Below, piece after piece: positions 16,339-25,561 of a stretch of 64,000 nt of DNA; position 1 is the first letter of the stretch, and the number at the start of each line of letters is the position of its first letter. The notes beneath the pieces are model-generated. The model worked only from the letters and a program-made list of their open reading frames with translations. It was not told the DNA's origin and made no database searches. Source of the DNA: Rhodococcus sp. 14-2483-1-2 (GTDB lineage Bacteria > Actinomycetota > Actinomycetes > Mycobacteriales > Mycobacteriaceae); the NCBI RefSeq assembly GCF_002259405.1, contig NZ_NPFW01000023.1, positions 395,467-459,466 on the forward strand, in the 5' to 3' direction. Position numbers and translations under genes: made by a program.

Positions 16339-16753
16339 CTAGAGCAGGTCCATGAGTGCCATACGTTCGGCAGGATCGAGTGGTCTGAGCAGATCGCACT
16401 TGCGCGGCTTTAATGTCCTCGTCGAGTTGGGGCAGCTTGTCCCGGCCGTTCGGCGTCACCGTGATCACGTTGCGGCGCTTGTCCGGTGTGTCGGGTTCGT
16501 GGTGCGCGAGCCCTTCTTCGGTAATCCGGTCCAGGAGTTCGACGAGGTCACCGCGATCGATCGCGAACCGACGGGCGAGTCCGGCCTGGCTCGCGGGGCC
16601 ACTTTCCTCGAGGGAGGCGAGAACGGCGTGGTTGCTGCGACGTCCACTGTGTTCGAGGTGCGACGCTACAACTCGGTTAGCGTGCATCGCAACATGGTTG
16701 AGCACCCAGCTCGGCAACCTTCGCACCCGCTCCGCCGGCTCACTGGTGGCCAT
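16339..16753 (-). pseudogene. MarR-family regulator with 3' frameshift
   Basis: The first 120 or so codons form a MarR winged helix (HAVLASLEESGPASQAGLARRFAIDRGDLVELLDRITEEGLAHHEPDTPDKRRNVITVT). Near 16400 the reading frame slips: the main frame ends in unrelated residues at 16313, whereas the +1 frame continues the expected helix (CDLLRPLDPAERMALMDLL) to a stop at 16339. One extra G in CAAGTGCG would explain it. It is either a recent inactivating mutation or a sequencing error. It lies behind the isochorismate synthase gene on the same strand. Confidence 0.75.
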
Positions 16754-16838
16754 GGCGCGGTCCGTGCTGCGTTCGCCATCGATGGTGTCGAGTGGCGTGC
16801 TGAAGGGTCGTCGCGGCGACTCGGGTCGTCCTCAATCC

Positions 16839-17981
16839 TCATGATCTGACGCCGAGTGCTGTCATGACGGTTCCGAACTTGGTGATCGTTTCGCGGAGTT
16901 CCGCATCGGGATCGGACTCTGCGACGATGCCGCCTCCTGCGTAGGCCGTGATCGTGCGACGGCTCTGCCCGATCTCTATACACCGGATCGAGACCATCCA
17001 CTCGCCGTCGCCGTCGGCTGTGCACCAGCCGACGGCACCGGCGTAGAAGCCTCGCTCACCTTCGAGTTCGTCGATGATCTCGTACGCGAGGTCGGTCGGT
17101 GTACCGCAGACCGCAGGTGTCGGATGCAGGGCCAGCACCAGATCCAGAGCCGTTGTGTCGAGGCTTCGCAGAGTGCCTCGAACAGGTGTGCCGAGGTGCC
17201 AGAGTTGTGGAGTGGTCGTCAGTGTCGGGCCAGAGGGAACGTCGAGTTCTGTGCACAGTGGAGCGAGAGTATCGCGGATGGCGTCGACGACGAATGCGTG
17301 TTCGCGCAGGTCCTTCGCGGACTCGGCCAATTCCCGTCCGCGCCGCCGGTCCTGGTCGGGATCGGCGTAGCGCGGGGCAGACCCAGCAAGGGGATGACAG
17401 GAGATGGTGCGTCCCTCGCGCAGGATCAGCACCTCCGGGCTCGAACCTACGAGAGCCCTCCCGGCATAGGATCCGCCGGCAGCCGACAGGTCGACATGAA
17501 ATCCGTTGCCCGATGGGTTTCCAGCAACCAGAGCGGCAAGGATGGACACTGGATCGACGCTGCCGCGGGCGACCAGTTCGAGTGTTCTCGCGAGCACCAC
17601 CTTCTGCAAAGCCGAATTGCCATCGCGGAGCACGTTCACTGCTGCCCGCACTCGGTCTACATGCGCACCCGCATCGGATACGGACACATCGAAGTGGGGA
17701 AGAGCATTCGCACCCTGGTTCGGCGACCAGATTGCGGGTGACGACGACCAGTCGCTCGCCCCGTAGAGAGCGCATGCCTCGCCCCGAGCGAAGGGCAGGG
17801 CACCGGCCACGATTCCCACGTCGTTCGAACGAAGCGCACTGGACGCTGCCGTGACATCACGGTACTGCGCGAGCGATTGCGAGATCGACACCGTTCCGTG
17901 AGGACGCGAGAGCACGAAACGTCCGGGACCCGAACGTATCCGATCCACATCGCTGGTAGTTATGCGCGCACGAGCGTTCAT
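16839..17981 (-). CDS. Isochorismate synthase (EntC/DhbC-like)
   Basis: 380 residues with the chorismate-binding enzyme core: KVVLARTLEL (catalytic Lys region, about 127), GSSPEVLILREGRTISCHPLAGSAPR, AKDLREHAFVVDAI, the LHPTPAVCGTP turn, GFYAGAVGW and an AYAGGGIVAESDPDAEL end. It converts chorismate to isochorismate. It lies 43 bases behind the aryl-AMP ligase on the same strand, so both answer to the same iron box. A separate MbtI-like salicylate synthase is encoded across the divergent promoter, which makes this enzyme seem redundant. No DhbA/DhbB partner for 2,3-dihydroxybenzoate is present, so it may feed isochorismate to MbtI or to another pathway. Confidence 0.88.
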   Translation of the reverse strand: MNARARITTSDVDRIRSGPGRFVLSRPHGTVSISQSLAQYRDVTAASSALRSNDVGIVAGALPFARGEACALYGASDWSSSPAIWSPNQGANALPHFDVSVSDAGAHVDRVRAAVNVLRDGNSALQKVVLARTLELVARGSVDPVSILAALVAGNPSGNGFHVDLSAAGGSYAGRALVGSSPEVLILREGRTISCHPLAGSAPRYADPDQDRRRGRELAESAKDLREHAFVVDAIRDTLAPLCTELDVPSGPTLTTTPQLWHLGTPVRGTLRSLDTTALDLVLALHPTPAVCGTPTDLAYEIIDELEGERGFYAGAVGWCTADGDGEWMVSIRCIEIGQSRRTITAYAGGGIVAESDPDAELRETITKFGTVMTALGVRS

Positions 17982-18024
17982 GACGTCTTCGTCTTCGGGT
18001 CCTCGGCCACACCGGAGCGCTCGA

Positions 18025-19623
18025 TCACGACAGTTGGGCCAGGAGAGTCCGCTTGTCGATCTTGCCGACCGCAGTTACGGGAAGTGCAGCGACAATTCGG
18101 ATTTCGTCGGGTTGTTTGAAGGTGGCCAATCCTCGGTCGGAGAGGAACCGTCGCACCGCAGGGAGGTCGAGTTCGTGTCCGTCGACGACCATTGCCGCGC
18201 AGATGCGTTCGCCCAGATCGGGGTCGGGTAACCCGAGGACGGCAACCTGTCTCACTCCGGGATGCGCAAGCAGGTTCTCTTCCACGTCGTCGGCTGCGAC
18301 GTTTTCACCACCTCGCACGATGGTGTCCTTGATGCGGCCGGTCACCACGAGGTGCCCGGATGACATACGCCGCACAAGGTCGCCGCTTCGAAAGAAGCCA
18401 TCGGTGGTGAACGATCGGGCGTTGTGTTCCTCTGCGCGGTAGTAGCCGCGAATCGTGTAGGGACCCCGGACCAACAGTTCGCCCTCCACCCCATCGGGTA
18501 CGTCCGAACCTCGTTCGTCGACAATGCGCACGACGTCGTACTCGCTCATCGGCCGGCCCTGTGTCCGAGTGACAGTCGTCGCGTCGTCTTCGGCTCGGGT
18601 GTAGCACACCAATCCTTCGGCCATTCCGAACACCTGCTGAACCGCACCACCGAACGCAGCATTCGCGGCGACGGCATCGGGCTCGGCAAGTTTGGCACCG
18701 CCTACCTGCATCAACCGCAGCGGCGACACGTCAGCGGATTCCCAGTCGGTAGCGGCGGTCCATACCTGTGCCAGCGCGGGAACCAACGCCACAACGGTGA
18801 CTCCGTATCGGGCGATCAGCTCGAAAGCGTATTCGGGAGAGGCGTTCTGGGTAAAAATCGCGTGCCCGCCCACAGACAGTATGCCGAGGAACCCGGGGCA
18901 GGCCAGCGGAAAGTTGTGCGCAGCAGGCAACACGACGAGGTAGGTGTCTTGATCATCGAGTGCCGCTGCGGCGCAGCTTCTTTCGATGTTGTACCGATAG
19001 TCGTTGTGGGTGCGCGGGATGAGTTTCGGGAGGCCGGTCGTCCCGCCCGACACCAGGAACAGTGCCGGGGTGTCGGATCGAGAGCGCATATCGGTCGGAA
19101 AGCTCGGATCTCCGTCCGGCACCCTGATGAACACGCCGGGATCGCCTTCGACGAGCACGATATCGACGGACGGAACGCGTTCGACGAGCTCCGCGGCGAG
19201 CACGCGGTAGTCGAAACCAGCGGCGACATCGTGGCAGATATAAGCACGGGCGCCCGACACCGAAGCCAGATGGGAGATTTCGTTTATTCGATGTGCAGGA
19301 AGCGCCAACACCGGTACAACTCCCGCGCGCAATGATCCGAGGAGTGTCACGGCGAACGCGACCGAGTTCTGATACTGGACGACCACTCGGTCGCCCGGGC
19401 GCAGCCCAACATCGCGTAAGCCGGCCGCTCGCCGTCGCGTGGCGTTGTCGAGCTGCTCGTAGGTGAGAGTCGTGACGTCATCGGTAACCGCGGGCGAGTG
19501 CGGTGCCTGCGCGAGGCTCGACGAGACGATAGTCCACAGTGGCGCGTCGGAGAAGATTCCGAGTTCGCGGTACTTCAGCTCGTCTTCGGCGCGGTGCGGG
19601 TCGAACCCGTCGAGCAGATCCAC
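18025..19623 (-). CDS. mbtA: Salicyl-AMP ligase (MbtA/DhbE-like aryl acid adenylation enzyme)
   Basis: 532 residues from GTG 19623, chosen because AGAGAGG lies 5 bases upstream; ATG 19647 is also in frame. Stand-alone adenylation enzyme: LFLVSGGTTGLPKLIPRTHNDY (A3), LPAAHNFPLACPG (aryl-acid pocket loop with the diagnostic Asn), QVFGMAEGLVCYTR, FRSGDLVRR, and the C-terminal Lys in VGKIDKRTL. The Cys in PLACPG is, as I recall, the residue of salicylate- rather than DHB-specific enzymes, and a salicylate synthase is encoded opposite. It would form salicyl-AMP and load the ArCP of the MbtB-like protein. An IdeR box lies about 35 bases before the start. Confidence 0.88.
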   Translation of the reverse strand: MDLLDGFDPHRAEDELKYRELGIFSDAPLWTIVSSSLAQAPHSPAVTDDVTTLTYEQLDNATRRRAAGLRDVGLRPGDRVVVQYQNSVAFAVTLLGSLRAGVVPVLALPAHRINEISHLASVSGARAYICHDVAAGFDYRVLAAELVERVPSVDIVLVEGDPGVFIRVPDGDPSFPTDMRSRSDTPALFLVSGGTTGLPKLIPRTHNDYRYNIERSCAAAALDDQDTYLVVLPAAHNFPLACPGFLGILSVGGHAIFTQNASPEYAFELIARYGVTVVALVPALAQVWTAATDWESADVSPLRLMQVGGAKLAEPDAVAANAAFGGAVQQVFGMAEGLVCYTRAEDDATTVTRTQGRPMSEYDVVRIVDERGSDVPDGVEGELLVRGPYTIRGYYRAEEHNARSFTTDGFFRSGDLVRRMSSGHLVVTGRIKDTIVRGGENVAADDVEENLLAHPGVRQVAVLGLPDPDLGERICAAMVVDGHELDLPAVRRFLSDRGLATFKQPDEIRIVAALPVTAVGKIDKRTLLAQLS

Positions 19624-19657
19624 TGTCGCCTCTCTCACGTTTCGCATGCCCGCTATG

Positions 19658-19676
19658 TTAGCTTAGGGTTACCTCA
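19658..19676. promoter_or_regulatory. IdeR/DtxR iron box between mbtA and mbtI
   Basis: TTAGCTTAGGGTTACCTCA matches 15 of 19 positions of TTAGGTTAGGCTAACCTAA. It is placed to cover the promoter of the mbtA operon and may also act on the divergent mbtI operon, whose 240-base leader (19677-19916) holds no gene. Confidence 0.8.
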
Positions 19677-19916
19677 TTCATTTGTCGGGTTTTTGTGCGC
19701 GGTGCCACGTTCCATTTCAGGTCGATGTTCGATCGGAAATCAGAGCCGCACCCGAGAGGAACGTGCAGCTGTGTCCGTAGTGCTTTCGCCCATATCGGTC
19801 GGTTCCGGCGAGATTCTCGATTCTGTTCGTCGTACCGGATTGCAGGTTCCGTGACGACTTCGTGGTCGACGGCGGCCAATGTCGGAAACACGCGATCGAG
19901 GTCGGGGAGTAGCGAG

Positions 19917-21260
19917 GTGACTGCAGTAATCGAGTTCGAAGGCGACCGCGACAGCACGGACGGTATGCACGGTGCACGAGTGTGCGCCGCGTGGGCCGCA
20001 GCGGAGAAGACCGCCGACTACGTGGTCTACGAGCGCCACGGCCGATGGGTGTACGCAAGCGGGTCGCGAGCGTCGATCATTCTGCGACGCAGCGATGTTC
20101 GCACTGTCACCGCAGAGGGCGTACGAGTGGCGCCGTGGTCGGGCCGACCCGCACTGGCATTGGCAGCAGCGTTCGCAGAGCTCGGGTTGACCGACTGGCG
20201 CGCGTATGGCTGGCTCGGCTTCGATTTCGGTGCGCCCAGCCTGGGAGTCGCCGAGCACGTGGACGCGTCGTCCGTGCTCGCACACCTACTGGTACCCGAA
20301 TTCGAAGCATGGGTGGGATCGGACGGAATCAGCTTCGCGGGAGCCGACTCCGAAACCGAGCGCAGACTGACCGAGCTCGCCGCGTCGGTGCCCGACGAAT
20401 CGGTTCGGACACGCGCAGTGGACGTCGACGTCGACGACACGGGTTTCCGGGACACCGTTGCGCAGGCGATCTCCGAGATCCGTTCCGGCCGCTACGAAAA
20501 AGTGATCTTGTCTCGAAAGATCATCGTGCCGTTCGAGGTGGACCTACCCAGGACCTACGTACAGGGCCGCATGTCCAACAGTCCGGCACGTTCGTTCCTG
20601 ATTCGTATCGGTGGGCTGGAAGCCGCTGGCTTCAGCCCCGAGCTGGTGGGGTCGGTCGACGCGGACCGCACCCTCATCGCCGAGCCGCTTGCCGGCACCA
20701 GGGCATTCGGGCGAAGCCCCGAACTCGACCTCATTGCACGTGAGGACCTGTTGTCGGACGCCAAAGAGATCGCCGAGCATGCGGTGTCCGTCCGCACCGC
20801 GTTCTCCGAAGTGGACGGCGTAGCCACGCAGGGTACGACGGCCGTCACCACGTTCATGGTTGTTCGCGAGCGCGGAAGCGTCCAACACTTGGCCTCGACG
20901 GTGCGTGGAACCCTCGCGAACGATGCTGGGCCGTGGGACGGGATCGAAGCAGTGTTTCCGGCGGTCACGGCATCCGGTGTCCCGAAATCCGAAGCCGTCG
21001 AGGCAATCTATCGTTTGGAAGGCAACGCTCGCGGGTTGTATTCCGGGGCCGTGGTCACTGCATCCTCGAACGGTGAGGTAGAGGCGGCGCTTGCACTCCG
21101 AACGGTGTTCCGCGAGGACGGCACGGCCTGGATCAGGGCGGGTGCAGGCATAGTCGCGCAGTCGAACCCCGATCGAGAGTTCGAGGAAACCTGCGAGAAA
21201 CTTGCCAGTGTCGCACCGCACCTCGTCGAACGCACGGTCTCCGAGAGGTCGAACAAATGA
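19917..21260 (+). CDS. mbtI: Salicylate synthase (MbtI/Irp9 family)
   Basis: 447 residues from GTG 19917 with GGGGAG 7 bases upstream; the longer frame to 19695 is not protein-like, and M. tuberculosis MbtI has about 450 residues. Conserved blocks: KVILSRKIIVPFEVDLPRTY, ARSFLIRIGGLEAAGFSPELV, EPLAGTRAFGRSPELD, SDAKEIAEHAVSVR, RERGSVQHLASTVR, FPAVTASGVPKSEAVEAIYRLE, RGLYSGAVV and AGAGIVAQSNPDREFEETCEKL. It converts chorismate through isochorismate to salicylate plus pyruvate. First gene of a four-gene operon; the next gene overlaps by 4 bases. Confidence 0.95.
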   Translation: MTAVIEFEGDRDSTDGMHGARVCAAWAAAEKTADYVVYERHGRWVYASGSRASIILRRSDVRTVTAEGVRVAPWSGRPALALAAAFAELGLTDWRAYGWLGFDFGAPSLGVAEHVDASSVLAHLLVPEFEAWVGSDGISFAGADSETERRLTELAASVPDESVRTRAVDVDVDDTGFRDTVAQAISEIRSGRYEKVILSRKIIVPFEVDLPRTYVQGRMSNSPARSFLIRIGGLEAAGFSPELVGSVDADRTLIAEPLAGTRAFGRSPELDLIAREDLLSDAKEIAEHAVSVRTAFSEVDGVATQGTTAVTTFMVVRERGSVQHLASTVRGTLANDAGPWDGIEAVFPAVTASGVPKSEAVEAIYRLEGNARGLYSGAVVTASSNGEVEAALALRTVFREDGTAWIRAGAGIVAQSNPDREFEETCEKLASVAPHLVERTVSERSNK

Positions 21261-24200
21261 CGATCGACCACCGTCGTCAACGGATGTGGTTGTTGCACAA
21301 ACTCGCCCCACAAGACATCGCGCTCAACCTCGGACTGGCATTGGAGCTGACCGGTGCCCTCGACATCACCTCGTTGGACAATGCAGTGCGGCTCGTGGCC
21401 GGCACCCACCCTGTCCTGCGGACCGTCTACACCGAGGATCTCGACGGTAATCCGGTTGCCCGAATCGAGGAACACGGCGTGGGGCTAGTCTCCGTCGGAC
21501 GCATCGAGTCGCAGGACCGACTTGAGATCGTGGTTCGCCGCGAATTCGCCCACGTCTTCGATCTGGAACGCGAACACTCGATACGCGTCAGCATCGTCGA
21601 GTGTGAACCCTCGAAGCACGTGCTGGTCGTCGTGGCGCACCATATCGCGTGGGACGACGGGTGTTGGGCACCGTACCTATCCTCGCTGACCGACGCATAT
21701 CAGGGGCACGGTCTCGTATCACCTATCGAATTCGTTTGCGAAACAGGCTCATCTGCGTCGGTCGAATATTGGAACGAGAAGCTCGGAAACGTCCCGGAAT
21801 CGATCGAGTTCCCCGGTGAAAACGGACTGACGCGCTCCGCGCGAAGCGATTCCGCGATCGTCCGGTCGACCATGAGCGCATCGTCGACAGCCGCGCTCGT
21901 GGCCGCCTCCGAGACGACGCACTCGTCGGTCTTCGAGATCCTTTTGGCGATCTTCGAGATCGTCGTGTCGAGGTACTGCCGTGCCCGCGAGTTCACGATC
22001 GCCGTGCCGATCGACAATCGGGACGATTCACTGTCCGTCGGCCGAATCGGTTATGTCGGAAACACTCTCGTTCTACGCGCGACGATCGACCCGCACCGGT
22101 CGATCGGGGAGGTGCTGCACGCGGTGTCCCACGACCATCGGCAGGCTCGACGACACGCCGATGTCGAGCTCGACGACATCGTGCGACGGGTCAATCCGGA
22201 TCGCGCTGGAGGCACCAACTCCGCTGTACGACTCTGCTTCTCGGAAAGAAGCACTCTGACGGCACTGTTCGAGCCTGCTGGTGTGCACGCGCGGGTTCTC
22301 ACCTCGGATGTGGGCTGTACTCAGGTTCCGCTGAGTCTGGAGTTCGAGATGGGGGAGGAGTGCGTGCTGCGTCTCGAGTACCAGACCGACGTACTGGCCG
22401 AAGCCGTGGTCCTGAACATTCTCGGTTCCGTTCGGCGTGTTCTGGACGCCTTCTTACTCGGTGGTACACGAACACCCGTAGCTGACGTCCCACTGTGGAC
22501 AGAGCCCGAACGGGATGCGATCCTCGCGCGCTCGCGCGGCATTGCTCGCCCCGTCGAACCGAAGACACTTGTCGAACTCTGTGCAGAACAACTGATCTCG
22601 ACGCCGAATGCCGACGCTGTCGTCGACGACGCCATCTCTCTGTCGTACCGGGAGCTGGACCGCCGATCGACGACGATGGCGCACTGGTTGATCAGCGAAG
22701 GCGTGGAGCCGGGTTCGACTGTGGCGACGTTGTTTTCGCACTCCGTGGAACTCGTTGTCGCGGCCCTGGGGATCCTGAAGGCCGGTGCGGTGTACCTCCC
22801 ACTCGACAGGACCCTTCCGCTGGACAGACTGCAGTACATTCTCGACGACGCGGGGGCAACGGCAGTGCTCGGTGATACGGCAGGACTCGACGTGGGCGAC
22901 GCGCGCCCACTCGGCGCGAGTGGTTCCCACGTCGGCAAGACCGACCTCCCTTCGGTGCATCCAGGTGCCCCCGCCTACATGGTCTATACGTCTGCGTCGA
23001 CAGGGCCGCCCAAAGGCGTGGTGGTCTCGCATGCGGCCATCGTCGAATACCTCGAGTGGATCATCGACAACGGCCGACTGGGCATCGGTGATTCGGTTCT
23101 TCAGGTCGCGTCACCGGGGTTCGACGTCAGTATCGGAGAGATCTTCGGGTGTCTGGGATCCGGTGCGCGACTGGTGGTCCCACGTCAGGGCGGACTGTCC
23201 GACGTCGGATATCTGACCGACGTGCTGCGGGCGCGAGACATCTCGTCGATGCACTTCGTGCCCTCCCTGCTGGCGACGTTTCTGACATTGCCGGGGGTCG
23301 ATCGGTGGACGTCGCTTCGCCGAGTTCCCGTGGGAGGTGAGCCTTTACCCGGGCCGCTCGCCGATCAGTTCAACGCGATGTTCGACGCCCGTCTGTACAA
23401 CTTCTACGGCCCCACCGAGACGACCTTGGCAGCAACCCAGTACGAGGTGACATCGGTCCAAGGCGCATGCGTGGTGCCCATCGGAACTCCGAAGGACAAC
23501 ACCCAGGTCTACGTACTCGACGAACGAATGCGTCCGGTCGGACTCGGAGTGATCGGTGAACTCTACGTCGGCGGAACGCAACTGGCGCTGGGTTACCACG
23601 GCAGGCAGGCTCTGACGTCGGAGCGGTTCGTCGCCGACCCGTTCTCGACGGGTGGGCGTCTCTACCGAACGGGCGATCTCGGCCGATGGTCTCGTGACAG
23701 CGGGCTTGAGTTCATCGGCCGCGTGGACCAACAGGTAAAGATCCGCGGATTCCGCATCGAGCGCAGTGAGGTCGAGGCCGTCATCGCGTTGATCGCCGAC
23801 GTCGATCAGGTCTTCGTCGACGTGGTGGATCACCCCGTTCGAGGCACTGTGCTGGTGGCCTACGTGGTCACCGACCAGGACTCAGCGTTGGAACACCGAG
23901 TTCGGACGGAGGCCGCAGCGTTGCTTCCCGGCTACATGATTCCCGAGCGAGTCGTGACGGTCGATCGGATCCCTGTCACCACGAACGGCAAACTCGACCG
24001 TGCGTCGTTGCCCTGCCCCGAGTTCGAGACGGTCGCCTCCGGTCGCGCTCCGAGGACGGACACCGAGGCGGCGCTCGCCGCGATGTTCGCATCGCTCGTC
24101 GGTGTCGACTCCGTCGACGTCGACGATTCGTTCTTCGATGTCGGAGGACACTCGCTGTCCGCGGTGAGACTCACCGCCCGGATACGAGCGGAATTCTGCG

Positions 24201-25561
24201 TGGACATACCGGTGCGAGAGGTGTTCTCGTCACCGACCGTCACTGCCTTGGCCGAGATGATCGACCTCGCCGTGGTGCGACTGCGTCGTCCACCCTCTGC
24301 CCTGCGGCCCCCGATCGTTCCGGTCGACGACGACCTCCGCTCTCCGTTGTCGATCTCTCAGATCGAGATCTGGCTGGCCCACCTCGATACCGTCGACGAC
24401 ACCGACAACCTGGTGTTCGGAGCCGAGATCACCGGACCGGTCGACATCGACGCACTCGAGAAGGCGCTTGCCGACCTCGTCCGACGGCACCGGATCCTGG
24501 CCACGTCGTTCCCCTCCGACGACGGGGTCCCTGTTCGTCGATACCTCGACGAGAGCCCGACTGTTGCTCGGTCTCGCTCGAACGTACCGAGCGAACAGCT
24601 GCTGTGGCGAGCAGCGCAGTGCCGGATAGAAATCACCACCGGCCTACCCATCCGCGCCGAGTTGGTGGTTCGTTCACCGGCGGAGTCGCTGCTGATCCTC
24701 GTCGTGCACCACATCGCGTGTGACAGCTGGTCGGCACCGATCCTGTTCGCGGACTTGGCTACCGCGTATCGAGCACGATGTGCGGGGTCGCCGCCGATGT
24801 GGTCACCTCTCGTACACCAGTACCCGGACTTCGCGGCATGGCAGGCTCGCCTACCGTCGCTGGCCGAACAGGCCGAATACTGGAGAACCGAACTTCCCTC
24901 GGAGCCGCAGTACGTGCCTGGTCCACCGGCCTCTGTGCGAGCAGTGGATCTGGCCCCCGATCCGCTCCTCATGGAACAGTTCGACTCGCTTGCCGCGCAG
25001 GTCGATGACGCCGTTGCTGCAGCAATTCTCGTCACGACCGCGCTGGTGGCGGCCCTGTCCGGGGCCGACGACATCGTCGTCCGGACCCCCATACCGGGTC
25101 ACGTTCCTACGGCTGCGGACGGGATGGTCGGCCCCCTCGTCAACAAGATCGCGGTCCGGACCCGTATGACCGGATCCGAGGACGTAGCCACAGTCCTGAC
25201 TCACATTGCCGAGCGGATCTCGGCCGGGTTGGACCACAACGACGTATCACCAGGTTTCGAGGCGTCGCATGGGCCGACGGCGGTACTGGGGCGAACGTCC
25301 GGACCGCGGGTTAGATTCGGTCTTTCCGGTGTTCTGTCGACGCTGCCCAGCGTTCATCCTGCCGGTACGACCGACCTGACAGTCACGTTCGACCACGATC
25401 CCGCCGGATTGGCCTGTCGGATCGAGTTTTCCGAGAGTCGGTACACGAGCGAGCAGCTCACGTCGCTACTGCCCCGGATCGTCGCCGACCTCGCCGAACA
25501 CCCCTATCGGCAGATCGGTGGCGCGTTGTCGCGTGCCGTACCGAAAGCGAGTACACGATGA
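21257..25561 (+). CDS. mbtF: NRPS, C-A-PCP-C (MbtF-like, caprolactam-forming end module candidate)
   Basis: 1434 residues, close in size to MbtF. Order: C domain (1-410, HHIAWDD at about 129); A domain (415-930, with an atypical A3 core TSASTGPPKG, FDVSIGEIF at about 622, NFYGPTETTLAAT, and TNGKLDRASL at about 909); PCP with GGHSLS (about 964); second C domain (1025-1434, HHIACDSW at about 1152, with Ser where Gly is usual). My hand-read specificity residues are D V G H V G F L A K, not one of the common codes; N6-hydroxylysine is an inference from MbtG next door. A terminal C-like domain in MbtF is thought to close the hydroxylysine caprolactam. ATGA overlaps link it to mbtI and mbtG. Confidence 0.85.
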   Translation: MTIDHRRQRMWLLHKLAPQDIALNLGLALELTGALDITSLDNAVRLVAGTHPVLRTVYTEDLDGNPVARIEEHGVGLVSVGRIESQDRLEIVVRREFAHVFDLEREHSIRVSIVECEPSKHVLVVVAHHIAWDDGCWAPYLSSLTDAYQGHGLVSPIEFVCETGSSASVEYWNEKLGNVPESIEFPGENGLTRSARSDSAIVRSTMSASSTAALVAASETTHSSVFEILLAIFEIVVSRYCRAREFTIAVPIDNRDDSLSVGRIGYVGNTLVLRATIDPHRSIGEVLHAVSHDHRQARRHADVELDDIVRRVNPDRAGGTNSAVRLCFSERSTLTALFEPAGVHARVLTSDVGCTQVPLSLEFEMGEECVLRLEYQTDVLAEAVVLNILGSVRRVLDAFLLGGTRTPVADVPLWTEPERDAILARSRGIARPVEPKTLVELCAEQLISTPNADAVVDDAISLSYRELDRRSTTMAHWLISEGVEPGSTVATLFSHSVELVVAALGILKAGAVYLPLDRTLPLDRLQYILDDAGATAVLGDTAGLDVGDARPLGASGSHVGKTDLPSVHPGAPAYMVYTSASTGPPKGVVVSHAAIVEYLEWIIDNGRLGIGDSVLQVASPGFDVSIGEIFGCLGSGARLVVPRQGGLSDVGYLTDVLRARDISSMHFVPSLLATFLTLPGVDRWTSLRRVPVGGEPLPGPLADQFNAMFDARLYNFYGPTETTLAATQYEVTSVQGACVVPIGTPKDNTQVYVLDERMRPVGLGVIGELYVGGTQLALGYHGRQALTSERFVADPFSTGGRLYRTGDLGRWSRDSGLEFIGRVDQQVKIRGFRIERSEVEAVIALIADVDQVFVDVVDHPVRGTVLVAYVVTDQDSALEHRVRTEAAALLPGYMIPERVVTVDRIPVTTNGKLDRASLPCPEFETVASGRAPRTDTEAALAAMFASLVGVDSVDVDDSFFDVGGHSLSAVRLTARIRAEFCVDIPVREVFSSPTVTALAEMIDLAVVRLRRPPSALRPPIVPVDDDLRSPLSISQIEIWLAHLDTVDDTDNLVFGAEITGPVDIDALEKALADLVRRHRILATSFPSDDGVPVRRYLDESPTVARSRSNVPSEQLLWRAAQCRIEITTGLPIRAELVVRSPAESLLILVVHHIACDSWSAPILFADLATAYRARCAGSPPMWSPLVHQYPDFAAWQARLPSLAEQAEYWRTELPSEPQYVPGPPASVRAVDLAPDPLLMEQFDSLAAQVDDAVAAAILVTTALVAALSGADDIVVRTPIPGHVPTAADGMVGPLVNKIAVRTRMTGSEDVATVLTHIAERISAGLDHNDVSPGFEASHGPTAVLGRTSGPRVRFGLSGVLSTLPSVHPAGTTDLTVTFDHDPAGLACRIEFSESRYTSEQLTSLLPRIVADLAEHPYRQIGGALSRAVPKASTR

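Noticed and set aside
16839..19623. Reading the ligase and isochorismate synthase as a 2,3-dihydroxybenzoate pathway
   Set aside because: No isochorismatase or DHB dehydrogenase is present, the ligase has the PLACPG pocket I associate with salicylate, and a true MbtI is encoded opposite.
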